A DNA stretch of 8,254 nt from Chlorobiota bacterium (GTDB lineage: Bacteria > Bacteroidota > Bacteroidia > Bacteroidales > JAADGE01), in NCBI GenBank assembly GCA_013153575.1, contig JAADEE010000058.1, positions 1 through 8,254 of the forward strand, written 5' to 3'. The notes beneath the pieces are model-generated. The model ran no database searches, was not told the DNA's origin, and was given only the letters and a program-made list of their open reading frames with translations. The stretch's first letter is position 1. Each line of letters starts with the position of its first letter. Positions 1 through 6,091 of this stretch are shown in pieces. The translations under genes were made by a program, and so were the position numbers.

Positions 1-90
1 GATAGGTGGGTTGGTAGGGATATTTCAGAAATATGTAAATATATTTTTGATTTAACAGATATTAAAATTCCTAAAAAGGAAAAATATTAA
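1..90 (+). CDS. C-terminal end of an unrecognised protein (partial)
   Basis: Frame 1 is open from the window edge to a TAA at 88-90 and encodes 29 residues, starting DRWVGRDISE and ending IKIPKKEKY. The lysine-rich tail just before the stop looks like a natural protein C-terminus. Only one base separates this stop from the uvrC ATG at 92, which is typical of genes in one operon, and the AAGGA that could serve as the uvrC ribosome binding site (76-80) lies inside this reading frame. I do not recognise the family from so short a piece, so no function is given. The open frame and tight spacing make a real gene end likely, but a chance open frame of this length is possible. Confidence 0.6.
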   Translation, partial: DRWVGRDISEICKYIFDLTDIKIPKKEKY

Positions 91-91
91 G

Positions 92-1924
92 ATGTCCTCA
101 AAACAAAACATAAAACAAACATTAAAATCCGAAGCCCTAAAACTTCCAAAAGAACCGGGTGTATATCTTTATTTTAATGATAAGGATGAAGTAATTTATG
201 TGGGTAAAGCAAAGAATTTGAAGAACCGTGTAAATTCCTATTTTTCAAAAGATTATGATAATGCAAAAACAAGGATACTTGTAAGACATATTGTAAGGTT
301 TGAGCATATTGTTGTAGAAAGTGAAACAGATGCTTTACTTCTTGAAAATAATTTAATTAAGAAATATCAACCTCGTTATAACATAATGCTAAAGGATGAT
401 AAAACTTATCCGTGGATTTGCATTAAGAACGAACCATTTCCAAGAGTTTTTCAAACCAGAAATTTAATTAAAGACGGCTCAAAATATTATGGTCCTTATA
501 CATCTGTAAGGCTTGTGCGAGTTCTTACAAAAATGTTTAAGGATTTATTTATGCTAAGAACTTGCAAACATAATTTGTCTGATGAAAATATTAGAAAAAA
601 CAAATTCAAAGTTTGTCTTGAGTATCATATAAATAATTGCAAAGCACCATGTGTTGGTTTACAAACAAGACAAGATTATGATATTCAAATTGAGCAAGTT
701 CATAACATCCTAAAAGGAAACTTTAAATCTGCCAAAGATTATTTGAAAGAGCAAATGACAGAATATGCCAAAAATTTAGAATTTGAAAAAGCTCAACAAA
801 TAAAAGAAAAACTTGAAATTCTTCAAAACTATCAAAGCAAATCAACAGTAATAACTTCTACACAAGGTAATTTTGATGTTTTTTCAATACTTTCTGATGA
901 AAAATTTGCTTATGTTAACTATTTGAAAGTTGTAAATGGTGCAATAATTAATGTTCACACAGTAGAATTACAAAAAAAATTAGAAGAAAAAGATGAAGAT
1001 ATTTTGCCTATTGCAATAATGCAAATAATTGATAATCAACAACAAGGCTTTGATGAGATAAAAGAATTAATTCTTCCTTTTAATGTTAAATTTCCTTATG
1101 CAAATGTTAAAATAACAATTCCAAAAATTGGAGATAAGCATAAACTTTTAGAACTTTCGCAAAGAAATGCCAAGTATTTTAGGCTTGATAAAATTAAGAA
1201 AAGAACATTAATTTCGGCAAATCGTAGGACTGATGAAATTTTGCAAACAATGCAAAAAGATTTACGAATGTCTGTTCCGCCAAAGCATATTGAATGTTTC
1301 GATAATTCAAATATTCAAGGAACAAGTGCAGTTGCTGCTTGTGTTGTTTTTAAAGATACAAAACCTGCAAAAAAAGAGTATCGTAAATTTGATATAAAAA
1401 CCGTTGTGGGACCTGATGATTATGCCTCAATGGAGGAAGTAATATACCGTAGGTATAAAAGGCTCTTAAATGAAGGAAAAGGTTTGCCACAGTTAATTAT
1501 TATTGATGGAGGAAAGGGGCAATTAAATTCGGCTGTTAAAAGTCTTAAAAAGTTAAATCTTTTCGGTAAAATTACAGTTTTAGGAATTGCCAAGCGTTTA
1601 GAAGAGTTGTTTTTTCCCGGCGACAGTGTTCCTCTTTATCTTGATAAAAATTCAGTAACTTTAAAAGTTATTCAGCATGCCAGAAATGAAGCTCACCGTT
1701 TTGGTATTGAATTTCATAGAAATAAACGTTCGAAAAATTTCATAAAATCAGAGCTTGAAAATATAAATGGAGTAGGAGCAAAAACAATTCAAGATTTATT
1801 TTCTTATTTTAATTCTGTTAAAGAAATTTCAGAAGCAAAATTTGAAGACTTAAAAAAAGCAGTTGGAAACAAAAAAGCAGAAATTATTTTTAAATATTTT
1901 CAAGACAAAGAAAATAAGAAATAG
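92..1924 (+). CDS. uvrC: UvrABC system protein C (excinuclease subunit UvrC)
   Basis: UvrC is the dual-incision nuclease of bacterial nucleotide excision repair; it joins the UvrB-DNA complex in the cytoplasm and cuts on both sides of a lesion. The 610-residue length is normal. The N-terminal GIY-YIG nuclease shows GVY at 23-25, YVG at 36-38, Arg46 in AKNLKNRV and Glu85 in LLLEN. Four cysteines (158, 175, 183, 187) match the region reported to bind an iron-sulfur cluster in E. coli UvrC. The UVR motif that contacts UvrB lies near 213-247. The C-terminal RNase H-like nuclease shows ECFD (Asp404), PDDY (442-443), IIDGGKGQ (Asp472) and EAHRF (His535). A helix-hairpin-helix region (INGVGAKT) covers about 557-604. 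The ATG at 92 is chosen because AAGGA lies 11 bases upstream and the GIY-YIG domain begins soon after. It is probably co-transcribed with the gene ending at 90. All expected catalytic residues are present. Confidence 0.97.
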   Translation: MSSKQNIKQTLKSEALKLPKEPGVYLYFNDKDEVIYVGKAKNLKNRVNSYFSKDYDNAKTRILVRHIVRFEHIVVESETDALLLENNLIKKYQPRYNIMLKDDKTYPWICIKNEPFPRVFQTRNLIKDGSKYYGPYTSVRLVRVLTKMFKDLFMLRTCKHNLSDENIRKNKFKVCLEYHINNCKAPCVGLQTRQDYDIQIEQVHNILKGNFKSAKDYLKEQMTEYAKNLEFEKAQQIKEKLEILQNYQSKSTVITSTQGNFDVFSILSDEKFAYVNYLKVVNGAIINVHTVELQKKLEEKDEDILPIAIMQIIDNQQQGFDEIKELILPFNVKFPYANVKITIPKIGDKHKLLELSQRNAKYFRLDKIKKRTLISANRRTDEILQTMQKDLRMSVPPKHIECFDNSNIQGTSAVAACVVFKDTKPAKKEYRKFDIKTVVGPDDYASMEEVIYRRYKRLLNEGKGLPQLIIIDGGKGQLNSAVKSLKKLNLFGKITVLGIAKRLEELFFPGDSVPLYLDKNSVTLKVIQHARNEAHRFGIEFHRNKRSKNFIKSELENINGVGAKTIQDLFSYFNSVKEISEAKFEDLKKAVGNKKAEIIFKYFQDKENKK

Positions 1925-1941
1925 AGTGTTTTTTTAATTAT

Positions 1942-1976
1942 CATACCCTGCGGGTTTTCAAAACCCGCAGGGTATG
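1942..1976. repeat. GC-rich REP-like palindrome between convergent genes
   Basis: Two perfect 17-base arms (CATACCCTGCGGGTTTT and its reverse complement) flank a single central C. The palindrome lies between the uvrC stop (1924) and the tex stop (2010). It is far richer in G and C than its surroundings. Each arm also contains the small near-palindrome CCCTGCGGG. As RNA it would form a very stable hairpin and could end or protect transcripts from both sides. It is not a textbook intrinsic terminator, because neither strand has a clean U tract after the hairpin: the plus strand continues TTGTATTTAT, and the T run at about 1929-1935 lies before the hairpin. Similar GC-rich palindromes recur between genes in many Bacteroidota genomes, so a dispersed repeat is inferred. 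Copy number cannot be seen in this window. Confidence 0.75.
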
Positions 1977-2009
1977 TTGTATTTATAAAAGTTGTACATT
2001 TTACAAATA

Positions 2010-4142
2010 TTATTCTGCTTCTTTCATACTCAAAGCTAAACGTTTTCTAATTTTATCAATGCTTAAAACTTTAACCTTAACATGTTGATGAAGTTTTACA
2101 ACATCTGCAGGATTTTTCACAAAAGCATTTTTAAGATGTGAAATATGAACTAATCCATCTTGTTTAACACCAACATCTACAAATGCACCAAAATTTGTAA
2201 TGTTTGTAATAATTCCCGGAAGTATCATTCCTTCTTTCAAATCATCAATTGTAAAAACATCTTTTGAGAACTCAAAAACTTTTGCTTTTTGGCGAGGGTC
2301 TCTGCCGGGTTTTTCAAGTTCTTTCATGATGTCTGTTAAAGTTGGCATTCCAATATTTTTTGATACATAATCCTGCAAATTTACTTTTTTTCTTATTTCA
2401 GAATTTTTAATAAACTCATCAAGGCTTACATTATTATCTTTTGCCATCTTTTTTACAATTCCGTATGCCTCAGGATGTACAGCGGAATTATCTAAAGGAT
2501 TTTTTGCGTTTCTAATTCTTAAAAAACCTGCAGATTGTTCAAATGCTTTATCGCCTAAACGTTTAACTTTTTTAATTTCTGTTCTTGATTTAAAAGCACC
2601 ATTTTCTTTTCTGTAATCAACAATATTTTGTGCTAAAACTTCGCCTAAACCGGAAACATAAGTTAAAAGTTGTTTACTTGCTGTGTTAATATCAACACCA
2701 ACAGCATTTACGCAACTTTCAACAACAGTATCAAGGCTTTTTTGAAGTTCTTTTTGGTCAACATCGTGTTGGTATTGCCCAACGCCAATTGATTTTGCAT
2801 CAATTTTTACAAGTTCAGCCAAAGGGTCTGCAAGTCTTCTTCCTATTGAAACAGCTCCTCGAACAGTAACATCATAATCAGGAAATTCTTCTCTTGCAAC
2901 TTTAGATGCCGAATAAATTGATGCACCATCTTCACTTACAACAAAAACTTCAACATCTCTATCGAACCTAACTTTCTGTTTTACAAATTGTTCTGTTTCT
3001 CTACTTGCAGTTCCGTTTCCTATTGCAATTGCTTCAATTTTATAAGCGTTTGTAAGCGATGCAACTTTTTTTGCAGCTTCAAAAGTTTCTTTTTGTGGAG
3101 GGTGCGGATAAATTGTTTCGTTGTGAAGAAGATTTCCGTTTTCATCAAGGCAAACAAGTTTACATCCTGTTCTAAAACCAGGGTCAAGAGCTAAAATACG
3201 TTTTTCGCCCAAAGGCGGAGATAAAAGAAGTTGTCTTAAATTATCGGCAAAAACTTTAATTGCCTCTTTGTCTGCTTTTTCTTTTGCTGCTTTTGTAAAT
3301 TCATTTTCAATTGAAGGTAAAAGTAGTCTTTTGTATGCATCATCAATTGCATCTTGAACTTGTGCACTTGCTTCACCTGTTCCTTTAAGAAGAATTTTAT
3401 CTAGTTTTTCAAGAACTTTTTCTTCATCAGGTTGAATTTTAACTCTCAGAAAACCTTCATTAACACCTCTAAAAATTGCAAGAAATCTGTGTGAAGGTAT
3501 TTTTTTAAGGTTTTCATTAAAATCAAAATAATCTTTAAATTTTATTGCTTCGTCTTTTTTTGTTTTAATAACAGAAGCATAAACTGTTGCTGTATAGTTA
3601 AATTCGCGCCTAACTGCATCACGAACTTTTTTATTTTCATTAATTTCTTCAGCAATTATATCTCTTGCTCCTTGTAAAGCATCCTTTACAGTTTCAACAT
3701 CATCATTTAAATATTTTAGAGCTTCGTCTTCAACATTTTGAATATTTTGTTTAAAAATTATTTTGGCAAGAGGTTCTAATCCTTTTTCTTTTGCTTTAAC
3801 AGCACGTGTTTTTTTCTTTTGTTTGTACGGAAGGTATAAATCTTCAAGTTCTGTTAAATTGAAAGTTGCTTCAATTTGTTTTTTAAGTTCGTCTGTAAGT
3901 TTTCCTTGCTTTTCAATTGCTGTAAGAATACTTGCTCGTCTTTTTTCAAGTTCAATATATTTTTCTTGAAGTTGTTTTATGTTTGAAATTTGTACTTCAT
4001 CTAAAGCTCCGGTCATTTCTTTTCTGTAACGACTAATGAATGGTACTGTTGCTCCTTCCGAAAAAAGTAAAATTGTATTTTCAACTTGTTTTTCTGAAAT
4101 ATTAAGTTCAGATGCTATTAATTTGAAATGTTTAGATGTCAT
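2010..4142 (-). CDS. tex: Tex family RNA-binding transcription accessory protein
   Basis: Tex is a conserved cytoplasmic nucleic-acid-binding protein related to the core of eukaryotic Spt6; its exact bacterial role is not settled, though it has been linked to toxin-gene expression and transcription. The 710-residue product has the full family layout. The Tex N-terminal helical region spans about 1-200 and includes ATVPFISRYRKEMTGALDE (31-49). A YqgF/RNase H-like domain starts at ALDPGFRTGCK (318-328) and continues through IGNGTASRETE (374-384). The conserved VGQYQHDVDQ lies at 454-463. Helix-hairpin-helix segments cover about 490-545 (SGLGEVLAQNIVDYRKENG). A C-terminal S1 RNA-binding domain covers about 635-706, with TNFGAFVDVG and DGLVHISHL. 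The ATG at 4142-4140 gives the standard MTSKHFKLIA start, and no Shine-Dalgarno is visible, as is common in Bacteroidota. The gene appears to be transcribed alone: a terminator for the upstream gene and a candidate promoter lie just before it. Confidence 0.96.
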   Translation of the reverse strand: MTSKHFKLIASELNISEKQVENTILLFSEGATVPFISRYRKEMTGALDEVQISNIKQLQEKYIELEKRRASILTAIEKQGKLTDELKKQIEATFNLTELEDLYLPYKQKKKTRAVKAKEKGLEPLAKIIFKQNIQNVEDEALKYLNDDVETVKDALQGARDIIAEEINENKKVRDAVRREFNYTATVYASVIKTKKDEAIKFKDYFDFNENLKKIPSHRFLAIFRGVNEGFLRVKIQPDEEKVLEKLDKILLKGTGEASAQVQDAIDDAYKRLLLPSIENEFTKAAKEKADKEAIKVFADNLRQLLLSPPLGEKRILALDPGFRTGCKLVCLDENGNLLHNETIYPHPPQKETFEAAKKVASLTNAYKIEAIAIGNGTASRETEQFVKQKVRFDRDVEVFVVSEDGASIYSASKVAREEFPDYDVTVRGAVSIGRRLADPLAELVKIDAKSIGVGQYQHDVDQKELQKSLDTVVESCVNAVGVDINTASKQLLTYVSGLGEVLAQNIVDYRKENGAFKSRTEIKKVKRLGDKAFEQSAGFLRIRNAKNPLDNSAVHPEAYGIVKKMAKDNNVSLDEFIKNSEIRKKVNLQDYVSKNIGMPTLTDIMKELEKPGRDPRQKAKVFEFSKDVFTIDDLKEGMILPGIITNITNFGAFVDVGVKQDGLVHISHLKNAFVKNPADVVKLHQHVKVKVLSIDKIRKRLALSMKEAE

Positions 4143-4166
4143 GAGTAATATTTAAATTTTATAAGG

Positions 4167-4202
4167 CAAATTTAAGAATAAAACATAAAAAAAGCGAACA
4201 AA
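4167..4202 (-). promoter_or_regulatory. Candidate Bacteroidota-type promoter of tex
   Basis: On the minus strand TAAATTTG (4174-4167) is an exact match to the Bacteroidota -7 consensus TAnnTTTG. A TTTG at 4202-4199 could be the -33 element, with a spacing of 24 bases that is slightly longer than usual. A start about six bases downstream would give a leader of roughly 20 bases before the tex ATG. The -33 TTTG falls inside the hairpin that terminates the upstream gene. In AT-rich DNA such matches also arise by chance, so this remains a prediction. Confidence 0.45.
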
Positions 4203-4215
4203 TTAAATTGTCCGC
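4187..4215 (-). terminator. Intrinsic terminator of the LYS1-like gene
   Basis: Read on the minus strand, GCGGACAA (4215-4208) pairs with TTGTTCGC (4201-4194) over eight positions including one G-U wobble. The loop is six bases (TTTAAT) and a run of seven U follows (4193-4187). The G-U position would be an A-C mismatch on the plus strand, so the structure works only for minus-strand transcription. It begins 27 bases after the stop codon of the gene at 4243-5448 and lies just before tex. Confidence 0.8.
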
Positions 4216-4242
4216 AAAATCAAAAAAATATAAAATTTTTAT

Positions 4243-5448
4243 TTATTTTCCTTCGGCAAAATCTTTTAAATATTTGAAATGTTTACCAAGTTCTCCGTTT
4301 TCTGTTATTGTTGCACGTTCAATAATTCCTGTTGTATCTTTTCCAAACAAAGAAGGAAAAACTTTTTCAACTAAACCTTTTCCAAAATCAACAGATGCAT
4401 CTCTAGGAACTTCTCCCGGTAGGTTATCAACAGCCATTACAGTTACATTATTTAAATCGAAAGGATCTCCTTCTTCTCCTGTTTGTTTGTTATATCCATA
4501 AAAAGGATCTGCAATTTCTGAAGGTCTTAATGTTGATGCAATTGGGTCTGCAATGTCACAACTTACATCTGCAATTACTGAAATTCTAAAATCTTTATCT
4601 TTGTAATCTTCTTTTGTTATAAATTTAGGAGAATCTTCATCCCAAAAATGACAAGCAATGTACACATCGGTTGCTTTTGTATATGGTTTAAAAGTTGATT
4701 TATACATTTTAGGGTTTTTAAAAAAATGCTGTAAATCAAAGTCTGCACCATCTTTTCTTTCAACATAATACTGAGGATCTAATTGTGTGTAAACTGCTTC
4801 ATTATATTCATTTTTTAGAAATTCTTCCGGAGAAACTTTTTTAATGTTTGCTGTTTCTAAAATTTCCATTGCACCATGTGCAACACGTCCACCACCTGTA
4901 ATTAAAAACTTTTTAGTAGGAACTTTTATTTGTTTAAGATTTTCTTTTATTTCTTTAATATCATGGCAATCAATTGCTCGTTTAAGTTCAAATGCTCCTG
5001 TTCTTTTTCCTAATGCAATTAGTCCGTTGTATGCACCAACTAATCCTGCCCAGTTTCCAAAAGCAACCAAACGCATACCTTTTTCATCTGTAAAATACTC
5101 ATGGTCGAGCATTTTTATATTTTTCTTTAACAGTTCTTGTAGTAAAGGTCTGTTATATTCTTGTTCTTTTGCTGTGTGAGAAAAAAACAAATAAGTTTTG
5201 TTTGCAATTAATTCGGGAATATGAACTTCTTTTACCCCTATTAAAATGTCACAATGGCTAACATCTTTAACAACTTTTAATCCTAATTGTGCATATTCTT
5301 CATCTTTATATGCTCTAATATTACTTGATTGAACAAAAAGTTCAACATTGTTAAAATTTTTTAAAATTTCAACAGCTTGTTCCGGAGCAATTGCAGTTCT
5401 TCTGTCCGGTGGAGTTTTTGTTTCTTTTAAAATAGCGACTTTTAACAT
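4243..5448 (-). CDS. LYS1-type saccharopine dehydrogenase-like oxidoreductase (AlaDH/PNT superfamily)
   Basis: This 401-residue soluble protein resembles yeast Lys1 (saccharopine dehydrogenase, lysine-forming, NAD-dependent), which reversibly splits saccharopine into lysine and 2-oxoglutarate. The N-terminus ILKETKTPPDRRTAIAP (6-22) is the usual AlaDH/PNT start. Lys73 in GVKE and His91 in FSHTAKEQ sit where the yeast catalytic Lys77 and His96 occur. RLVAFGNWAGLVGA (126-139) matches the yeast RRVAAFGFYAG region. ITGGGRVAHGA (183-193) is the Rossmann nucleotide-binding loop. ADVSCDIADP (293-302) and VDNLPGEVPRDAS (340-352) are also Lys1-like. Compared with yeast (about 373 residues) there is extra sequence near 205-260. 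Alanine dehydrogenase is a less likely alternative. Because Bacteroidota generally make lysine through diaminopimelate, a catabolic or other opine/imine role is plausible; the true substrate is unknown. It appears monocistronic, with its own candidate promoter (5492-5522) and terminator (4187-4215). No Shine-Dalgarno is visible before the ATG at 5448-5446. Confidence 0.85.
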   Translation of the reverse strand: MLKVAILKETKTPPDRRTAIAPEQAVEILKNFNNVELFVQSSNIRAYKDEEYAQLGLKVVKDVSHCDILIGVKEVHIPELIANKTYLFFSHTAKEQEYNRPLLQELLKKNIKMLDHEYFTDEKGMRLVAFGNWAGLVGAYNGLIALGKRTGAFELKRAIDCHDIKEIKENLKQIKVPTKKFLITGGGRVAHGAMEILETANIKKVSPEEFLKNEYNEAVYTQLDPQYYVERKDGADFDLQHFFKNPKMYKSTFKPYTKATDVYIACHFWDEDSPKFITKEDYKDKDFRISVIADVSCDIADPIASTLRPSEIADPFYGYNKQTGEEGDPFDLNNVTVMAVDNLPGEVPRDASVDFGKGLVEKVFPSLFGKDTTGIIERATITENGELGKHFKYLKDFAEGK

Positions 5449-5491
5449 ATTATTTATAATATTTTTTGTGTTTTAAATTTATTTCAGAGCG

Positions 5492-5522
5492 AAAAGATAT
5501 TAATTTTTACTTGGCTGTCAAA
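5492..5522 (-). promoter_or_regulatory. Candidate promoter of the LYS1-like gene
   Basis: On the minus strand TTTG (5522-5519) is followed after 19 bases by TATCTTTT (5499-5492), which matches seven of eight positions of the Bacteroidota -7 consensus TAnnTTTG. The spacing is within the usual range. A start near 5486 would leave an A/T-rich leader of about 38 bases before the ATG at 5448. No exact TAnnTTTG was found on the minus strand in this gap, so this is the best but not a certain candidate. Confidence 0.4.
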
Positions 5523-5538
5523 AAATATTCTAAATTTG
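5511..5538 (+). promoter_or_regulatory. Candidate promoter of ssrA
   Basis: TTG (5511-5513), a 17-base spacer and TAAATTTG (5531-5538) match the Bacteroidota TTG / TAnnTTTG promoter, and the sequence continues GCAGACC, which resembles stable-RNA promoters of this phylum as I recall them. Transcription from here would give the tmRNA precursor a leader of roughly 105 bases. A second exact -7 match, TAATTTTG at 5574-5581, with TTTG at 5546-5549 and a longer 24-base spacer, could be an alternative or additional start. Confidence 0.5.
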
Positions 5539-5628
5539 CAGACCATTTGGCATAAATGTACTGGTAATATAGGTAATTTTGTCTTTTAAATAATATTGCA
5601 CAGTTATTGTACATGTTTAAAACAAATA

Positions 5629-5638
5629 GTTCTTTGAG
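5629..5638 (+). promoter_or_regulatory. boxA-like antitermination sequence in the ssrA leader
   Basis: GTTCTTTGAG lies 10 bases before the mature tmRNA 5' end. It closely resembles boxA of rRNA leaders (B. subtilis form TGTTCTTTGAAAAC), the site bound by NusB-NusE in antitermination complexes. Its position inside the presumed ssrA leader, downstream of the candidate promoter, fits that role. An alternative reading is that TTTG at 5633-5636 is part of a weak -7 element with TTG at 5607-5609, but the bases before it (GTTC) fit TAnn poorly. The assignment rests on sequence similarity only. Confidence 0.45.
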
Positions 5639-5648
5639 AAAAATATTT

Positions 5649-6049
5649 GGGGCCGTTTTTGGTTTTGACTGCAAGGATAATGGACTTGTAAGCATGTCGA
5701 GCAATTGTTATTTAACTCGTAAAACTGTATGGCAAAACTATAGAAGGCAATAATAATAATTATGCTCTCGCTGCGTAACCGAAGTTTAGTAAGTTAACGC
5801 TTAATTCTGCACAAGCTTGCAGAACGAGATGTCTCACAAGAAGGATTTCCTGATTCCTTTTTGAATTGAGGCACCGATAACATCAGGATAGTTTCAGTAG
5901 GGCTTCGATACTGAAATGAAATTTAAGAAGCTAAGCATAAATTTTGGGTGCTCTTTCCCGAGTTTATGTCGAAAATTAATAAAGAGATAAGCATGTAGAA
6001 AGCATTTCTGTTACTTGTTTGGACGCGGGTTCGACTCCCGCCGGCTCCA
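5649..6049 (+). ncRNA. ssrA: Transfer-messenger RNA (tmRNA, SsrA)
   Basis: tmRNA works with SmpB to rescue ribosomes stalled on broken mRNAs and adds a degradation tag to the unfinished protein. The 5' end GGGGCCG (5649-5655) pairs over seven positions with CGGCTCC (6042-6048), with one G-U, to form the acceptor stem; A6049 is the discriminator. The T arm is GCGGG-TTCGACT-CCCGC (6025-6041). The D-like segment with GGTTTTGAC follows the acceptor strand. Helix P2 can form between 5671-5680 and 6011-6018. GCATGT near 5692 and GCATGTAG near 5992 match the conserved E. coli regions. Internal hairpins include 5805-5811 with 5818-5824 and 5892-5899 with 5909-5916. The tag frame is at 5746-5778. CCA is not encoded (CTA follows A6049), so it must be added after processing. 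The molecule is the one-piece, non-permuted form, followed immediately by a strong terminator. Confidence 0.97.
5746..5778 (+). other. tmRNA tag reading frame (GNNNNYALAA)
   Basis: The resume codon is taken as GGC at 5746 because it directly follows TAGAA, the counterpart of UAGUC before the E. coli resume codon. The frame reads Gly, four Asn (AAT four times), Tyr-Ala-Leu-Ala-Ala and a TAA at 5776-5778. The hydrophobic ALAA end is the signal recognised by ClpXP-type proteases and adaptors. Bacteroidota tags known to me are usually nine residues (such as GETNYALAA or GENNYALAA); this one is ten residues and has no acidic residue. Confidence 0.85.
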
Positions 6050-6053
6050 CTAT

Positions 6054-6087
6054 AAAAAAAAGAGATAGTTTAACTATCTCTTTTTTT
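6054..6087. terminator. Bidirectional intrinsic terminator between ssrA and dcp
   Basis: AGAGATAG (6061-6068) and CTATCTCT (6074-6081) form a perfect stem with a five-base loop (TTTAA). It is flanked by seven A (6054-6060) and a T run (6081-6087). On the plus strand the hairpin is followed by U residues and ends the ssrA precursor four bases after the tRNA-like end. On the minus strand the A run becomes the U tract, ending dcp transcripts shortly after the stop at 6092. One structure therefore serves both convergent genes. Confidence 0.9.
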
Positions 6088-6091
6088 GTTT

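Noticed and set aside
20..34. Short palindrome ATATTTC-A-GAAATAT near the left edge
   Set aside because: It lies within the coding end of the upstream gene, is made only of weak A/T-rich pairs apart from one C-G, and has no U tract; probably chance.
4844..5179. A 111-codon plus-strand open frame inside the LYS1-like gene
   Set aside because: It lies wholly antisense to a well-supported conserved gene and is rich in Ser, Phe and Cys, as expected for the reverse of a coding strand. The same applies to shorter antisense frames at 2988-3194, 3763-3969 and 4208-4501.
5574..5581. Exact TAnnTTTG match (TAATTTTG) as the main ssrA promoter
   Set aside because: Its best -33 partner is 24 bases away, longer than usual, while TAAATTTG at 5531-5538 has a better-spaced TTG; kept only as an alternative.
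5507..5704. A 65-codon minus-strand open frame spanning the gap before ssrA
   Set aside because: It runs antisense over the tmRNA 5' end and the candidate promoters, shows no recognisable domain, and has the composition expected of chance open frames in AT-rich DNA.
6025..6049. A separate tRNA gene suggested by the T arm and acceptor 3' strand
   Set aside because: The matching 5' acceptor strand is at 5649-5655 with the tmRNA body and tag frame between, so this is the tRNA-like part of tmRNA.
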